Part shown: piece by piece, positions 23,932 to 32,693 of the stretch
Numbering within the stretch: the stretch's first letter is position 1
Layout of the letters: every line of letters begins with the position of its first letter
Assembly: GCA_964564915.1 (NCBI GenBank)
Contig: CAZMCU010000012.1
Location: 1 to 36,902, forward strand
Reading direction: 5' to 3'
Origin: JAFGBM01 sp964564915
Lineage (GTDB): Bacteria; Actinomycetota; Actinomycetes; Actinomycetales; Demequinaceae
Length of the DNA stretch: 36,902 nt
Translations under genes and position numbers: made by a program
The notes under the pieces: generated by a model
What the model was told of the DNA's origin: nothing
Databases searched by the model: none
What the model saw: the letters and a program-made list of their open reading frames with translations, nothing else

Positions 23932-25131
23932 ATGGATGACGACGAAATTGAATCCGACGCGTGGGCGGCCGACCCCGGCCCGGCCACCGATGTGCCCTTT
24001 CCTGCCTCGGCTGCCTGGCGCGAAGGCGACAACCCCGGTCGCAGGAAGTTTATCGACATCGGCGATCTTCCCCTTGAGGTCGATTCCTCCGGAATGCTCC
24101 CCAACGTGCGGCTCGCCTACGAAACGTGGGGGGAACTCAACGACGCCGGGGACAACGCGGTCTACCTTGCCCACGCCTTGACGGGGGACTCGCACGTGTC
24201 CGGGCCCGCGGGGGACGGGCACCACACGGGTGGTTGGTGGAACTCGATGGTCGGTCCGGGGAGGCCGATCGACACGGACCGATTCTTCGTGGTGTGTGCG
24301 AACGTCATCGGTGGTTGCCAGGGGTCCACGGGGCCATCCTCCGCGCACCCGAGCGACGGCAAGCCGTGGGGTTCGCGCTTTCCCTACCTCACGCTCCGAG
24401 ACATGGTGAGCGCGGAGATCGCCCTCACCGAACACTTGGGAATATCGTCATGGCGGCTTGTCACGGGTCCCTCCCTGGGGGGGATGCGGGCCCTGGAGTG
24501 GGCGCTCATGGCACCGGATCGGGTCCGGGCGATCGCGCCCGTTGGCGCGACGGCCGCGTCCACCGCGGATCAGATCGCGTGGTCCTCCATTCAACTCGCC
24601 GCGATCCGCGCCGACCCCAAGTTCCGGGGCGGTGACTACTACGAGGCCGCCGATGGAGACGGTCCGCACGTCGGTATGGGAATCGCCAGGATGGTCGGGC
24701 ACGCGACGTATCGGTCGGAGGGCGAACTCGCCTCGCGGTTCGGGCGCTCCTTCCAAGAAGGGGAGAACCCCCTCGGCGGTGGTGGGCGCTTCGCCATCCA
24801 GTCCTACCTTGAGCACCACGCCCGCAAGCTCGCCCGACGATTCGACGCCAACACCTACGTGATCTTAAGCCAGGCGATCCAATCCCACGACGCCGGACGC
24901 GGACGAGGTGGGCTCGAGAAGGCGCTCGCGTCGATCGCGGTGCCCGCGCTCGTGGTCGCGGTCGACTCCGACCGGCTCTACCCCGTGCACAACTCCGAGT
25001 TCCTTGACTCCCACCTTCCGGGCTCGAACGGGGTCAAGATCGTGCATTCCGACGTGGGCCACGATGGCTTCCTCGTCGAGTCGGCGCAACTCGACGCCCA
25101 CATGGCGGAGTTCATCCGCTCGCTCGGCTAG
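23932..25131 (+). CDS. metX: Homoserine O-acetyltransferase
   Basis: Acylates homoserine in methionine synthesis. It is an alpha/beta hydrolase of 399 residues with the MetX landmarks VRLAYETWGELND, YLAHALTGDSHVSG, CANVIGGCQGSTGPSS and the nucleophile elbow TGPSLGGM. The catalytic triad is S181, D345 (AVDSDRLYP) and H377 (SDVGHDGF). Sequence alone does not settle acetyl- versus succinyl-CoA, although acetyl-CoA is usual in Actinomycetota. The frame is open far upstream (to 22948) but that part is antisense to the NlpC/P60 coiled coil. The ATG at 23932 begins the conserved protein. An acidic N-terminal extension of about 30 residues precedes the core. Its stop directly abuts the stop of the convergent gene. 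metY is not seen. Confidence 0.93.
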   Translation: MDDDEIESDAWAADPGPATDVPFPASAAWREGDNPGRRKFIDIGDLPLEVDSSGMLPNVRLAYETWGELNDAGDNAVYLAHALTGDSHVSGPAGDGHHTGGWWNSMVGPGRPIDTDRFFVVCANVIGGCQGSTGPSSAHPSDGKPWGSRFPYLTLRDMVSAEIALTEHLGISSWRLVTGPSLGGMRALEWALMAPDRVRAIAPVGATAASTADQIAWSSIQLAAIRADPKFRGGDYYEAADGDGPHVGMGIARMVGHATYRSEGELASRFGRSFQEGENPLGGGGRFAIQSYLEHHARKLARRFDANTYVILSQAIQSHDAGRGRGGLEKALASIAVPALVVAVDSDRLYPVHNSEFLDSHLPGSNGVKIVHSDVGHDGFLVESAQLDAHMAEFIRSLG

Positions 25132-27996
25132 CTACTCGCTCAACCCATCTGTCTTCTGGAGTCGCGACGCCAGCAGTTGAGCGAGGTGAAGGCCCGTCAC
25201 CCCGGCGAGGTCGTCAGCCTGGGTGCGGCACGAGAATCCGTCCGAGAGGTAGATCGAGCCCTCCGGGGCATCCTCGAGTTTGGGCAGCAGCGAGTTATTC
25301 GCGACGGCGACGGACACGTCGTAGTGATCCGACGTGGTGCCCCACATCCCGGCCATGCCGCAGCATCCGGACGCCTCGGTAACGGTGGCCCCCGTCGCAG
25401 CGAGGAGTTCCCGGTCCGCGCCGAACCCCATGACGGAGTAGTGGTGGCAGTGCGGTTGGACGACGGCTTGAACGTCGTCGAGGCGGGGTGGCGCCCAACC
25501 CTTGCGCGGCTTGACCGAGGTGCGCCCGGTGAGAACCTCGGCGAGCGTGAACACCCCGTGGGCAACGGCGTGGGCGCGGGGATCCTCGGGAAGGAGTTCG
25601 ACGAGGTCGCTGCGCAGGGTCGCCGTGCACGACGGTTCGACCCCGACGATCGGGATGCCGTTGACCGCGAACGGGCCAAGGACCTTGAGGAGGTCGCGCA
25701 TCCTCTTGCGCGCGCCCTCGAGTTGCCCCGTCGAGATCCACGTAACACCGCAACACGCCTGGGCGCCCGCGATGATGACCTCGATCCCCGCGTCCTCGAG
25801 CACCGTGAGGATCGCCTCGGGGATCTCCGGGCTGATGCCGTCGTTGAACGAGTCGGTCCAGAGCAACACGCGGTTGGGCGCTGCGGCCGAGCTCGTGGCG
25901 CGGTGGGCGCGGGCGACGGCACTGCGACGGAAGGGGACGGCGAATCGGGGCATGTGGCGCCTCGTGTCCAGGCCCGCGATCTTCACGACGATGCGTTCGA
26001 TCCAGCGTGGCTTGAGGAGCGCGTTGATGGGCCGAGGGGCGAGACCGGTGATCTTGAGCCACCGGGGCAACCACCCGAGCGAGTAGTGCATGATCGGGCG
26101 GATGCGGTGGCGGTACTTGCGGTACAGCACCTCGGACTTGTACGCCGCCATGTTGACGGCCGAGGGGCAATCCGCGGAGCACGCCTTGCAGCTGAGGCAT
26201 AGATCGAGAGACTCGAGTACTTCGGGCGCCGTCAGACCGTGGATGAGGGAGCCGTTGATGGCGTCCTGAAGCACCCGAGCCCGGCCGCGGGTGGCGTCCT
26301 TCTCGTCCTTCGTCGCCTCGTAACTGGGGCACATGAATCCCGTGCCCTGATCGATGCTGTCCGCGCGGCATTTCCCCACACCCGTGCACCGATGCACCGC
26401 CTCGGAGATGTCTCCGTGGTCATCCTCGAAGGCGAAACCCTTCAGCCGCTTGACGACGGGGGCGTGGGGGCGGCGAAGGTCGACATCGATGGGCCGGGGG
26501 TCGACGATCACACCGGGGTTGAGGTGGTTGGCGGGGTCGAATAGGCCCTTGATCTCGGCGAAGGCTTGGATCGCGGCTGGCGAGTACTGCCGGGACAGAA
26601 GTTCGCTCCTGGCACGGCCATCGCCGTGTTCGCCGGTGATGGTGCCCTCGTGCTTGACGGCGAGATCCGCGGCGACTTCCATGAAGTCTCGGAAGGCGGG
26701 GACGTTATCCCGAAGCGGGAAGTCCAGGCGCATGTGCACGCAGCCTTCGCCGAAGTGCCCGTACTTCTGCCCGGATATCCCGTGGCTCGTGAGGAGCTGG
26801 TCGAGTTCCCTGAGGTAGGGGCCGAGGTTGCGCGGGGGAATCGCGGCGTCCTCCCAACCCGGCCATGCCTCGACGTTCTTCTCCGTGCGTCCGGCCAGGC
26901 CCGCCCCGTCGGCGCGGATCGCCCACAGCCGGGTCGCCTCCTTGGTGTCGGGAACGATCCGGTGGGCCAACGCACCGGAGACCTTGACGATCCCCCGCAT
27001 GGCCTCGGCGGCTTCCTCCGCCGTGTCGCCACCGGTCTCGACGAACAGGAAGCTGGCGCCAGCAGGAAGCTCGGGGATGGAGACCGAACTCTTGACGACC
27101 CGGATCCTATCGACCAATGAGGAGTCAAAGCCTTCGATCGCTTGAGGGTGGAACTTGAGCATGGGAACGACTGCATCCGCCGCGCTCGCCATGTCGTCAT
27201 AGCCGAAGGCCCCCATGAGGAGGTGCCGGGGGGGCTTGACGAGGCGGACCTCCGCCTCGACGATCGTCGCGAGCGTGCCCTCCGTTCCACCGAGGAAACG
27301 TCCCAGGTGGTGCCCATTCTCGGGCAGCAGATGCTCAAGCGAGTATCCGGCCACCTGTCGCGACATCTTCCCGAACTCGCCGCGAATGAGGGCGAGGTGG
27401 GCCGTGACCCATTCCTCAAGCCCGGGGACGACGGAGAGGTCGTCCGCCGCGACAAACCGATTGCCCTTTCCGTCGACGACATCGAGCGAGAGGACGTTGT
27501 CGGCGGCCTTGCCGTAGACGAGCGCGCGGGGGCCGCAGGCGTTGTTCGCGATTGTTCCCCCGAAGCAGGCGCGGGTGATGGTCGACGGGTCCGGGCCGAA
27601 CCGGAGCCCATGCTTGCCCGCCTCCCTTTGCACCTGGGCGAGGACGGTCCCGGGCTGGACGCGCGCCGAACGTTCCTTGGGATCGATCGAGAGGATGGCG
27701 GTCATGTGCCGCGACGTGTCGAGCACGATGCCCGGTCCGATCGAGTTCCCCGCGATCGAGGTTCCTCCCCCGCGCATCGTCACCGGCGCACCGAGGTCTC
27801 GGGCGACGCCGAGGGCGGCGACGAGGTCGTCGGCGTCCTGGGGGAAGGCGACCACCTCGGGCACGACGCGGTAGTTGGAGGCGTCGGTCGAGTACTCCGC
27901 GCGGCGCCTCGAGGACGTGTCTACCTCGCCACGGATCGCGGTGCGGAGGGCGCTGGCCCATTCCTGTGCGGTGCGTGCGGCGGGGGTCATGCGCAC
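25132..27996 (-). CDS. FAD-binding and Fe-S/CCG-domain oxidoreductase (D-2-hydroxyacid dehydrogenase type)
   Basis: A 954-residue fusion. The N-terminal FAD_binding_4 domain (about 35-185) includes VTMRGGGTSIAGNSIGPGIV; the FAD-oxidase C domain (about 230-490) includes GEHGDGRARS. Two 4Fe-4S sites follow: CTGVGKC with a distal CP (from about 535) and CLSCKACSADCP (about 598). The C-terminal half has two CCG-type motifs, QACCGVTW (about 746) and GCCGMAGMWG (about 877), as in GlpC and HdrB, which bind Fe-S clusters. This matches fused glycolate/D-lactate dehydrogenase-type enzymes that pass electrons from a 2-hydroxyacid to the respiratory chain. The substrate cannot be told from sequence. The start is GTG at 27996 or ATG at 27990. 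It is convergent with metX without any spacer. Confidence 0.88.
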   Translation of the reverse strand: MRMTPAARTAQEWASALRTAIRGEVDTSSRRRAEYSTDASNYRVVPEVVAFPQDADDLVAALGVARDLGAPVTMRGGGTSIAGNSIGPGIVLDTSRHMTAILSIDPKERSARVQPGTVLAQVQREAGKHGLRFGPDPSTITRACFGGTIANNACGPRALVYGKAADNVLSLDVVDGKGNRFVAADDLSVVPGLEEWVTAHLALIRGEFGKMSRQVAGYSLEHLLPENGHHLGRFLGGTEGTLATIVEAEVRLVKPPRHLLMGAFGYDDMASAADAVVPMLKFHPQAIEGFDSSLVDRIRVVKSSVSIPELPAGASFLFVETGGDTAEEAAEAMRGIVKVSGALAHRIVPDTKEATRLWAIRADGAGLAGRTEKNVEAWPGWEDAAIPPRNLGPYLRELDQLLTSHGISGQKYGHFGEGCVHMRLDFPLRDNVPAFRDFMEVAADLAVKHEGTITGEHGDGRARSELLSRQYSPAAIQAFAEIKGLFDPANHLNPGVIVDPRPIDVDLRRPHAPVVKRLKGFAFEDDHGDISEAVHRCTGVGKCRADSIDQGTGFMCPSYEATKDEKDATRGRARVLQDAINGSLIHGLTAPEVLESLDLCLSCKACSADCPSAVNMAAYKSEVLYRKYRHRIRPIMHYSLGWLPRWLKITGLAPRPINALLKPRWIERIVVKIAGLDTRRHMPRFAVPFRRSAVARAHRATSSAAAPNRVLLWTDSFNDGISPEIPEAILTVLEDAGIEVIIAGAQACCGVTWISTGQLEGARKRMRDLLKVLGPFAVNGIPIVGVEPSCTATLRSDLVELLPEDPRAHAVAHGVFTLAEVLTGRTSVKPRKGWAPPRLDDVQAVVQPHCHHYSVMGFGADRELLAATGATVTEASGCCGMAGMWGTTSDHYDVSVAVANNSLLPKLEDAPEGSIYLSDGFSCRTQADDLAGVTGLHLAQLLASRLQKTDGLSE

Positions 27997-28104
27997 ATTG
28001 TTCCAGAGCAGGGAACGCGCGCCCGTGACGGAGTACCTAGGCGAAATCGGCGGTCATCCGGTCGGCGGTGATACGGGTGGCTCCAACGTTGCGACCGAGT
28101 ACCA

Positions 28105-29463
28105 CTAGGCGGCGACGTGGTAGCGCCGTCGTGCACCGATACGCGGGGTGCGCGTGGGGTCGATCGATGGCGGGGGGATGAAGCGCACGTCGTGGTCGAG
28201 TACGTCGATGTCCCAGCCATCGCGGTGGATTCGGTGGTGGCAGCGAGAGCACAGGAGAACCGCGTTGGACATGTTGGTGGGTCCATTGTCGCGGTCCCAC
28301 CAGCGGATGTGGTGGGCTTCGCACCAGGAGGGCGGGGCATTGCACCACGCGCACCCGCCGTCGCGTTCCACGAGCGCTAATCGTTGGGCGGGGGTGAACA
28401 AGCGTCTGGATCTCCCCCAGTCGAGCACATCGGATTCGCCTCCGAGCACCGCGGGTATCACCTCGGCGTCAACGGCGGCTTGACGCAACGCGCCAACGCT
28501 CACCGGTTGAGGAGTGCCGTCGATCTCCCCGACCCCCACCCCGGTTGTCAGATCGGCAAGGGTCATGCGCACCACCACCGTGGTCTTCACCCCGGTGGTC
28601 ACGTGATCGCAGTCGAGGGCGTGCCGACACAGATCCGTCAGCAGGTCGGCACGAATCTGCCATGGGGTCCTGGTGTCCGACTCGGGGTCATCGCGCCGTC
28701 GTTGCATGGCCCACCGCACCCCCGCATCCAAGACGGCGCGCACCGGAGCCGCCGCCAACGGGGTCAACCGTGCCTGGAGGGTGACCATCCCGTCCGCGTC
28801 GTCCCGAATGGTGAGCGTGCGGTTCTCGTGCTGACGTTCCTCGCGCTCCTCCCATGCACCCGGGTCCGCGAATGCTTGGGCTTGCCACACCAGTTTCCGG
28901 ACCTGATGCAGGGCAAGCCCCTCAGCCTTGGTCAGGGCTTTGACGAACAAGTCCCGGGTCCGTTCCACGTCGGGCAGGCCAGCCAACGCCCCCGTGAAGA
29001 GGGCGGCCGAATCGACACTGAGCCGCCTTTCCCGCACCGCCGCCGCACAATCGCCCCGAAACTGCCCCAACGGCGTCAGCACGGCGTCGTCACCACGAGC
29101 GGCGGCATCGACGTCGGCGAGAAGACTCCCGGTCCCGATGAGCCGGTGCGCCTCGGCCACGCTGCCGCCCGTCGTTCGCGCTACCAGTTCCCCGGCGGAT
29201 CGAAACCCCTGCCGAGTCGCGAGCCCCACACCAACGTCGGCGCCGTCGGACCTCCGGCCAATCTCCGAGGCCAGCTCGGCCAGCAACACATCCGCGTCAC
29301 GCCGCACCCGGGCCACGTCAGCCGACAGCTGGAGCAACTCGTCACTGGGCAGCCCCGTCACCTCTACACCGTCGCGCGCGCACACGACCGAAGTCGCCTG
29401 CCGCAACGAGCCCGTGAAGAACGTCATGCCACCCATTCCATCACCCACCACTGACATGAACAT
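28105..29463 (-). CDS. DUF222 / HNH endonuclease domain protein (13E12 type)
   Basis: Protein of about 452 residues with an N-terminal DUF222 domain (ADVARVRRDADVLLAELASE, GLATRQGFRSAGELVARTTG) and a C-terminal HNH nuclease domain: CAWCNAPPSWCEAHHIRWW, DRDNGPTNMSNAVLLCSRCH and HRIHRDGW. The Cys pairs form a zinc site; the HH and the N and H residues are the catalytic ones. This is the REP13E12-like family, common in multiple copies in actinobacterial genomes and often mobile or recombination-associated; its biological role is unclear. The frame opens with a TTG at 29505, but the ATG at 29463 or 29457 is a more likely start. It stands alone between two non-coding stretches. Confidence 0.82.
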   Translation of the reverse strand: MFMSVVGDGMGGMTFFTGSLRQATSVVCARDGVEVTGLPSDELLQLSADVARVRRDADVLLAELASEIGRRSDGADVGVGLATRQGFRSAGELVARTTGGSVAEAHRLIGTGSLLADVDAAARGDDAVLTPLGQFRGDCAAAVRERRLSVDSAALFTGALAGLPDVERTRDLFVKALTKAEGLALHQVRKLVWQAQAFADPGAWEEREERQHENRTLTIRDDADGMVTLQARLTPLAAAPVRAVLDAGVRWAMQRRRDDPESDTRTPWQIRADLLTDLCRHALDCDHVTTGVKTTVVVRMTLADLTTGVGVGEIDGTPQPVSVGALRQAAVDAEVIPAVLGGESDVLDWGRSRRLFTPAQRLALVERDGGCAWCNAPPSWCEAHHIRWWDRDNGPTNMSNAVLLCSRCHHRIHRDGWDIDVLDHDVRFIPPPSIDPTRTPRIGARRRYHVAA

Positions 29464-29807
29464 CCCAATTACCCCGGTTTGTGCATACCCATTGCGCCAC
29501 CCCAACCTGTGGACATCAGTCAGGCACGACGCTCGCGACCACCGTGCGTCGCACCGCTATGCGGGACTCAACTCTCGCTGACCCCTCCGACCGGGACCCC
29601 AACACCACCGGAGTCATGAACCCTGCAGTCCCTTGCTCTCCCCCGGAGCCATGGCTGGCCCGTAATCCTCAACTGCTTGACGTGCGTGCGCCTCAGTCCA
29701 CTGGGGGCTCGTCTAGGGTTGCCCCGACGTCGCATTCCACCGGTTGCAGACGCAAGCGGCCCCCGGAGACCAAAGGTCACCAGGGGCCGCCGATGTCTCG
29801 CGCGAAC
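29464..29807. other. Non-coding stretch of about 340 bases
   Basis: No supported gene. It holds the upstream region of the HNH gene and, at its right end, the hairpin at 29756-29790. A 70-codon minus-strand frame (29568-29780) runs through the hairpin and looks like chance. No repeats or RNA gene recognised. Confidence 0.6.
29756..29790 (-). terminator. Strong hairpin, probable terminator
   Basis: GCGGCCCC at 29756-29763 pairs with GGGGCCGC at 29783-29790, with an inner GACC-AAA-GGTC stem between them. It begins 18 bases after the stop of the minus-strand gene at 29808, so it probably ends the padR/nifX/MinD transcript. There is no clear U-run on the minus strand, as is common in Actinomycetota. 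Confidence 0.6.
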
Positions 29808-30350
29808 CTAGGGAAGAGGGGCGTCCAGGAACGTTGGAGCGTAGAACACCTGAGTGTCGTCGTAGAGCCCGATGATCACGCCATCGAAGGAGGAACCCTC
29901 CGGCAGGTAGACGTAATCGAAGGAGTAGTAGTCCACGCCCGCAACGGCATCATCCGTATCGAACCATTTACCTGAGTAGAGCGATAGCGCGTCCAGGTCA
30001 CACAACCCAGAGTCCTCTTGGTACGCCGCAGACGAGAGGTCATACTCAGGCGCGACCTCTCCGTTCACCACGTAATCGATCATCGGCCCGTACATGACCG
30101 GGTTAAGAGCGACAGAACTGGTCGTGAGCGAGTCCACCTGGAACTCGAAGTAGGTCACGTAGCACGTACCCGCATCCCCTTCGTAGTAGGGCGCAAACGC
30201 GTAGACCCCCACGGGGCTGCCAGAGATCACGTAGTCCTGTTCGTCAAAGACGTCCTCCTCCACGTAGGTGAACTCGTCACCCATCCGCGCTGGGTGGTCC
30301 TGTATGCCGCCGTCTCCAGGGGGGATCGGTCCGTCATCGCCAGGATTCAC
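29808..30350 (-). CDS. Unrecognised acidic protein resembling a lipoprotein without signal peptide
   Basis: Not assigned to a family. From the GTG at 30350 (AAAAGGGG eight bases upstream) it is 180 residues; the frame opens at a TTG at 30425 inside the preceding MinD gene. It begins with a Gly/Asp/Pro-rich stretch (NPGDDGPIPPGDGG) like the spacer that normally follows a lipobox, then a beta-rich domain very rich in Tyr, Asp and Val with two cysteines (GTCYVTYFEF and GLCDLDALSL). No signal peptide or lipobox exists in frame. The distribution of motifs (one strand with V-x-Y-x-E/F, then Cys-x3-x-L, then a G-x-x-V-x-G run and a final D-x-x-x-V segment) resembles the lipoprotein at 36003-36695, so they may be distant relatives. 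It could be a 5'-truncated lipoprotein gene or a cytoplasmic protein of the MinD operon. Confidence 0.6.
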   Translation of the reverse strand: MNPGDDGPIPPGDGGIQDHPARMGDEFTYVEEDVFDEQDYVISGSPVGVYAFAPYYEGDAGTCYVTYFEFQVDSLTTSSVALNPVMYGPMIDYVVNGEVAPEYDLSSAAYQEDSGLCDLDALSLYSGKWFDTDDAVAGVDYYSFDYVYLPEGSSFDGVIIGLYDDTQVFYAPTFLDAPLP

Positions 30351-30414
30351 AGACGCGCCCCTTTTCGGTTGCCCCCGCCCCCCGCGCACGGCGCCCTCGG
30401 TTTCGGGGTCGAGG

Positions 30415-31311
30415 TTACCCGTCAACCCACGGCTCCAGGCGGGACCAGATCTTCTGGAACGACCGCACCGCCGTCAGTGCGTCCAGGCTCGACGGTGGGG
30501 CTTCTCCCTGAGCAACCGCTTCGAGTGCAGGCGGCAGATCCGCGTCGAACGCCACCTCGCCGACGAGTTCGAGCTCCAATTCTTGACACGCGGCCCGGAT
30601 TCGCCCCGCCCCGGTTGCCGACAAGTCGGCCTTATTCAGCACGACCTTCACCGGGACCTGCAGTTGATGCGCGAGCCCGACCAGTCGGCGCAAGTCGTGC
30701 TCACCCGAGAGAGTCGGCTCCGTGACAGCCAGCACCCCGTTGGCGCCGGTGATCGATGCGATGGCTGGGCAGCCGATCCCCGGCGGGCCATCAATGACGA
30801 TGAGATCGGTGCCACGCTCGTTCGCGATCCCTTCGGCACGTTCCCGAACGCTCGTCACGAGTTTGCCCGAGAGATCCTCCCCCGGCCGCAGCCGACCGAA
30901 AACGATCGGCCCGGTCGGGCCCTTTCCGACCAGAATCTCTCCCGCCCGGTGCGGGACGAAGCTGATCGCGTCCACCCGGCATGCCTGCGCACAAGCCCCG
31001 CAACTCTCGCACATCCACGGATCGATGACGGCGAAACCCTTGTCCGACAGGGACAACGCGCCGAAGCGGCACCGGTCGAGGCAGTCCCCGCAGCCCTCGC
31101 AGAAGTCCTCATCGACGACGGCCCTTGGATTTCCCGCGAACGACGAGCGGGTGACCACGTTCGCCCGCAGAGCGACAGGAAGGTTGGATGCCTCGACGTC
31201 ACAGTCGGCAATGACCACCCGACGACGACGTGCCACGAGGCGAACCAGCACGGCCGAGAGGGTCGTCTTCCCGGTCCCCCCTTTCCCCGAAGCCACGACG
31301 AGCGTCCTCAC
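30415..31311 (-). CDS. MinD/Mrp-family ATPase with two 4Fe-4S motifs (second copy)
   Basis: P-loop ATPase of 298 residues with an inserted ferredoxin module. The deviant Walker A SGKGGTGKT spans residues 8-16. The insert carries cysteines 71, 74, 77, 81 and 101, 104, 107, 111, both CxxCxxCxxxC, as in two [4Fe-4S] sites. The switch II-type motif is VIDGPPG (about D174), followed by AVTEPTLSGEHDL and VVLNKADLS. The GTG at 31311 overlaps the stop of the first MinD gene (GTGA). The open frame upstream to 31863 is a shadow of that gene. Paired ferredoxin-MinD ATPases beside a NifX-type protein are known from anaerobes, including the Desulfovibrio ORP operons; they are thought to handle a metal cluster or its carrier. 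Confidence 0.9.
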   Translation of the reverse strand: MRTLVVASGKGGTGKTTLSAVLVRLVARRRRVVIADCDVEASNLPVALRANVVTRSSFAGNPRAVVDEDFCEGCGDCLDRCRFGALSLSDKGFAVIDPWMCESCGACAQACRVDAISFVPHRAGEILVGKGPTGPIVFGRLRPGEDLSGKLVTSVRERAEGIANERGTDLIVIDGPPGIGCPAIASITGANGVLAVTEPTLSGEHDLRRLVGLAHQLQVPVKVVLNKADLSATGAGRIRAACQELELELVGEVAFDADLPPALEAVAQGEAPPSSLDALTAVRSFQKIWSRLEPWVDG

Positions 31312-32201
31312 GCCGGGACCCCCGAACCGATCGACGCCAGCTGCTCGCGTAGGGACTCCCACAGGTCCGAGAACCACTGGTGGCCGAGGCGATGCCCGTC
31401 GACCAGAAGCCCCCCATCCGCGTAACAGGCAGCAACCTCCCGATCGAAAGGAAACCGGGCAATGATCGGGACGCCCTCCGATTGGCAATACCCTGCGACG
31501 TCGACGACCCCGGTCCCGACTCGGTTGAGGACGACGGCCATGGGCAGTTTCAATTCCCTTCCGAGCTCGACCATCAACACCAGATCGTGCAGGCCGAACG
31601 AGGTCGGCTCGGTGACGAGCACCAGGAAATCGACGCCGTGAAGTGTCGCAACGGCCGAGCATGCCACCCCGGGCGGCGCGTCGAGGATCACCACGTCGGC
31701 GCCCTCGGTACCCGCCCGTTCTCGCGTTGCCCCGATGACCGTCGGCGCCTTCATTTGACCAACGTCGAGCTGCCCCATCACGAGCCCCAGGCCATCCTGA
31801 ACCACCCCGGCCCCGGTCTGACCGACCCGGACCTGGCGTTCCCCAAGCATCCCGGCTGGACAAACGTCAACGCATGCCCCGCAACTGTGGCACAGGTCGG
31901 GGAACACGACCGGCCCGCCCCCGAGCATGCGAATCGCCCCGAATCGACAGGTGTCGCGGCACACCGTGCATCCCTCCGGACAGGTGCCAGCGAGCACCTC
32001 GGGGATCGGTACCTCGACGACGCTCACGTCGGGATGAACATCGAAGAAGAGGTGATCGTTGGGGGCCTCCACGTCGCAATCCGCCAGCGTCATGCGCACC
32101 CCGGTGCGAGCGACGAACACGGCCAGGTTGGTGGCCACGAGGGTCTTACCCGTGCCGCCCTTGCCCGAAGCGATCGCGATCGTGATCGGCTTCATCCGCA
32201 C
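31308..32201 (-). CDS. MinD/Mrp-family ATPase with two 4Fe-4S motifs (first copy)
   Basis: P-loop ATPase of 297 residues, homologous to the next gene. Walker A SGKGGTGKT is at 12-20. The cysteine module differs slightly from its neighbour: C74, C78, C81, C85 (Cx3Cx2Cx3C) and C104, C107, C110, C114 (CxxCxxCxxxCP). The ILDAPPG motif and VTEPTSFGLHDLVLMVELG are typical. The start is GTG at 32201, four bases after the nifX-like stop; ATG at 32195 is also possible. The pair with overlapping ends suggests a heterodimer, as in Nbp35/Cfd1-like systems, though MinD-type in sequence. Confidence 0.9.
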   Translation of the reverse strand: MRMKPITIAIASGKGGTGKTLVATNLAVFVARTGVRMTLADCDVEAPNDHLFFDVHPDVSVVEVPIPEVLAGTCPEGCTVCRDTCRFGAIRMLGGGPVVFPDLCHSCGACVDVCPAGMLGERQVRVGQTGAGVVQDGLGLVMGQLDVGQMKAPTVIGATRERAGTEGADVVILDAPPGVACSAVATLHGVDFLVLVTEPTSFGLHDLVLMVELGRELKLPMAVVLNRVGTGVVDVAGYCQSEGVPIIARFPFDREVAACYADGGLLVDGHRLGHQWFSDLWESLREQLASIGSGVPA

Positions 32202-32205
32202 CGCC

Positions 32206-32589
32206 CTATCCGAGGTCGAGGCGGGTCAACTCACCCCGGCTGAACGCGGTGACCGCCTCGCGTACGGTCAGTCCCGCTGCCGTGTACACCGGGATGGCGG
32301 CGCGCCGAAAGGCGTCGGCCGCCTTCGGCCCCACCTTCGTTACGATCGCGGCCTGCGCCCCGTGATGGGCCAGCAACTCGACCGCCCCGATGCCTGCCCC
32401 CTCTGCCCCTGCTCGGTTCTCGTCGTTGGAGATAACGACGGAGGCCATGGTTTCCAGATCGATCAACTGAAAGCACCCCGCGCGTCCGAAACGCTCGTGA
32501 ACCCGGTCCGACAGGGCTGGCCCCTCGGCGCACACGGCGACGGACGTGAAAGTCGGGATCGCCCCACCGATGGGGCTGCTCGCCGTCAT
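32206..32589 (-). CDS. NifX/NafY-superfamily (dinitrogenase Fe-Mo cofactor-binding type) protein
   Basis: Small protein of 127 residues from ATG at 32589. The fold-typical segments are SVAVCAEGPALSDRVHERFGRAGCFQLIDLE, GAGIGAVELLAHHGAQAAIVTKVGPKAADAFRRAAIPVYTA and LTVREAVTAFSRGEL, matching PF02579 (MTH1175 and ORP types). Such proteins bind Fe-, Mo- or Mo-Cu-sulfur clusters; here Cys residues at about 20 and 39 are candidate ligands. It has no nif genes around it, so nitrogen fixation is not implied. An in-frame ATG at 32751 with a good AGGAG would give a 181-residue form with a Cys-, Gly- and Arg-rich extension. Which start is used is open. It leads directly into the two MinD genes. Confidence 0.85.
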   Translation of the reverse strand: MTASSPIGGAIPTFTSVAVCAEGPALSDRVHERFGRAGCFQLIDLETMASVVISNDENRAGAEGAGIGAVELLAHHGAQAAIVTKVGPKAADAFRRAAIPVYTAAGLTVREAVTAFSRGELTRLDLG

Positions 32590-32591
32590 GC

Positions 32592-32693
32592 CTACAGTCC
32601 CGTTGTTCTTGTTCTCTCGACGGCACGAGCCGTCGCCTCGACCGCGGCCACCTTTGCGACGACAATCAGGGGTCCCTCGATGCTGACATTCAT
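32592..32693 (-). CDS. Possible 33-residue small protein upstream of the nifX-like gene
   Basis: Unrecognised. An ATG at 32693 preceded by GAGGGAG opens a 33-codon frame (starts MNVSIEGPLIVVAKVAAVEA) that stops two bases before the nifX-like ATG, a spacing that would couple translation. Third-position GC is fairly high. It competes with the N-terminally extended frame of the nifX-like gene, which overlaps it in another frame; only one is likely to be real. It could also act merely as a leader peptide. Confidence 0.3.
   Translation of the reverse strand: MNVSIEGPLIVVAKVAAVEATARAVERTRTTGL

Noticed and set aside
28384..29454. A 356-codon plus-strand frame opposite the HNH gene
   Set aside because: It is the antisense shadow of a well-supported DUF222/HNH protein, with Pro/Arg/His-rich composition and no family features; long antisense frames are expected at this GC content.
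31312..31863. N-terminal extension of the second MinD gene
   Set aside because: It is a shadow frame of the first MinD gene; the P-loop begins directly after the GTG at 31311.
32206..32589. Nitrogen fixation on the basis of a NifX-like protein
   Set aside because: No nifHDKENB genes are present; the NifX/MTH1175 superfamily is widespread in non-fixing organisms.
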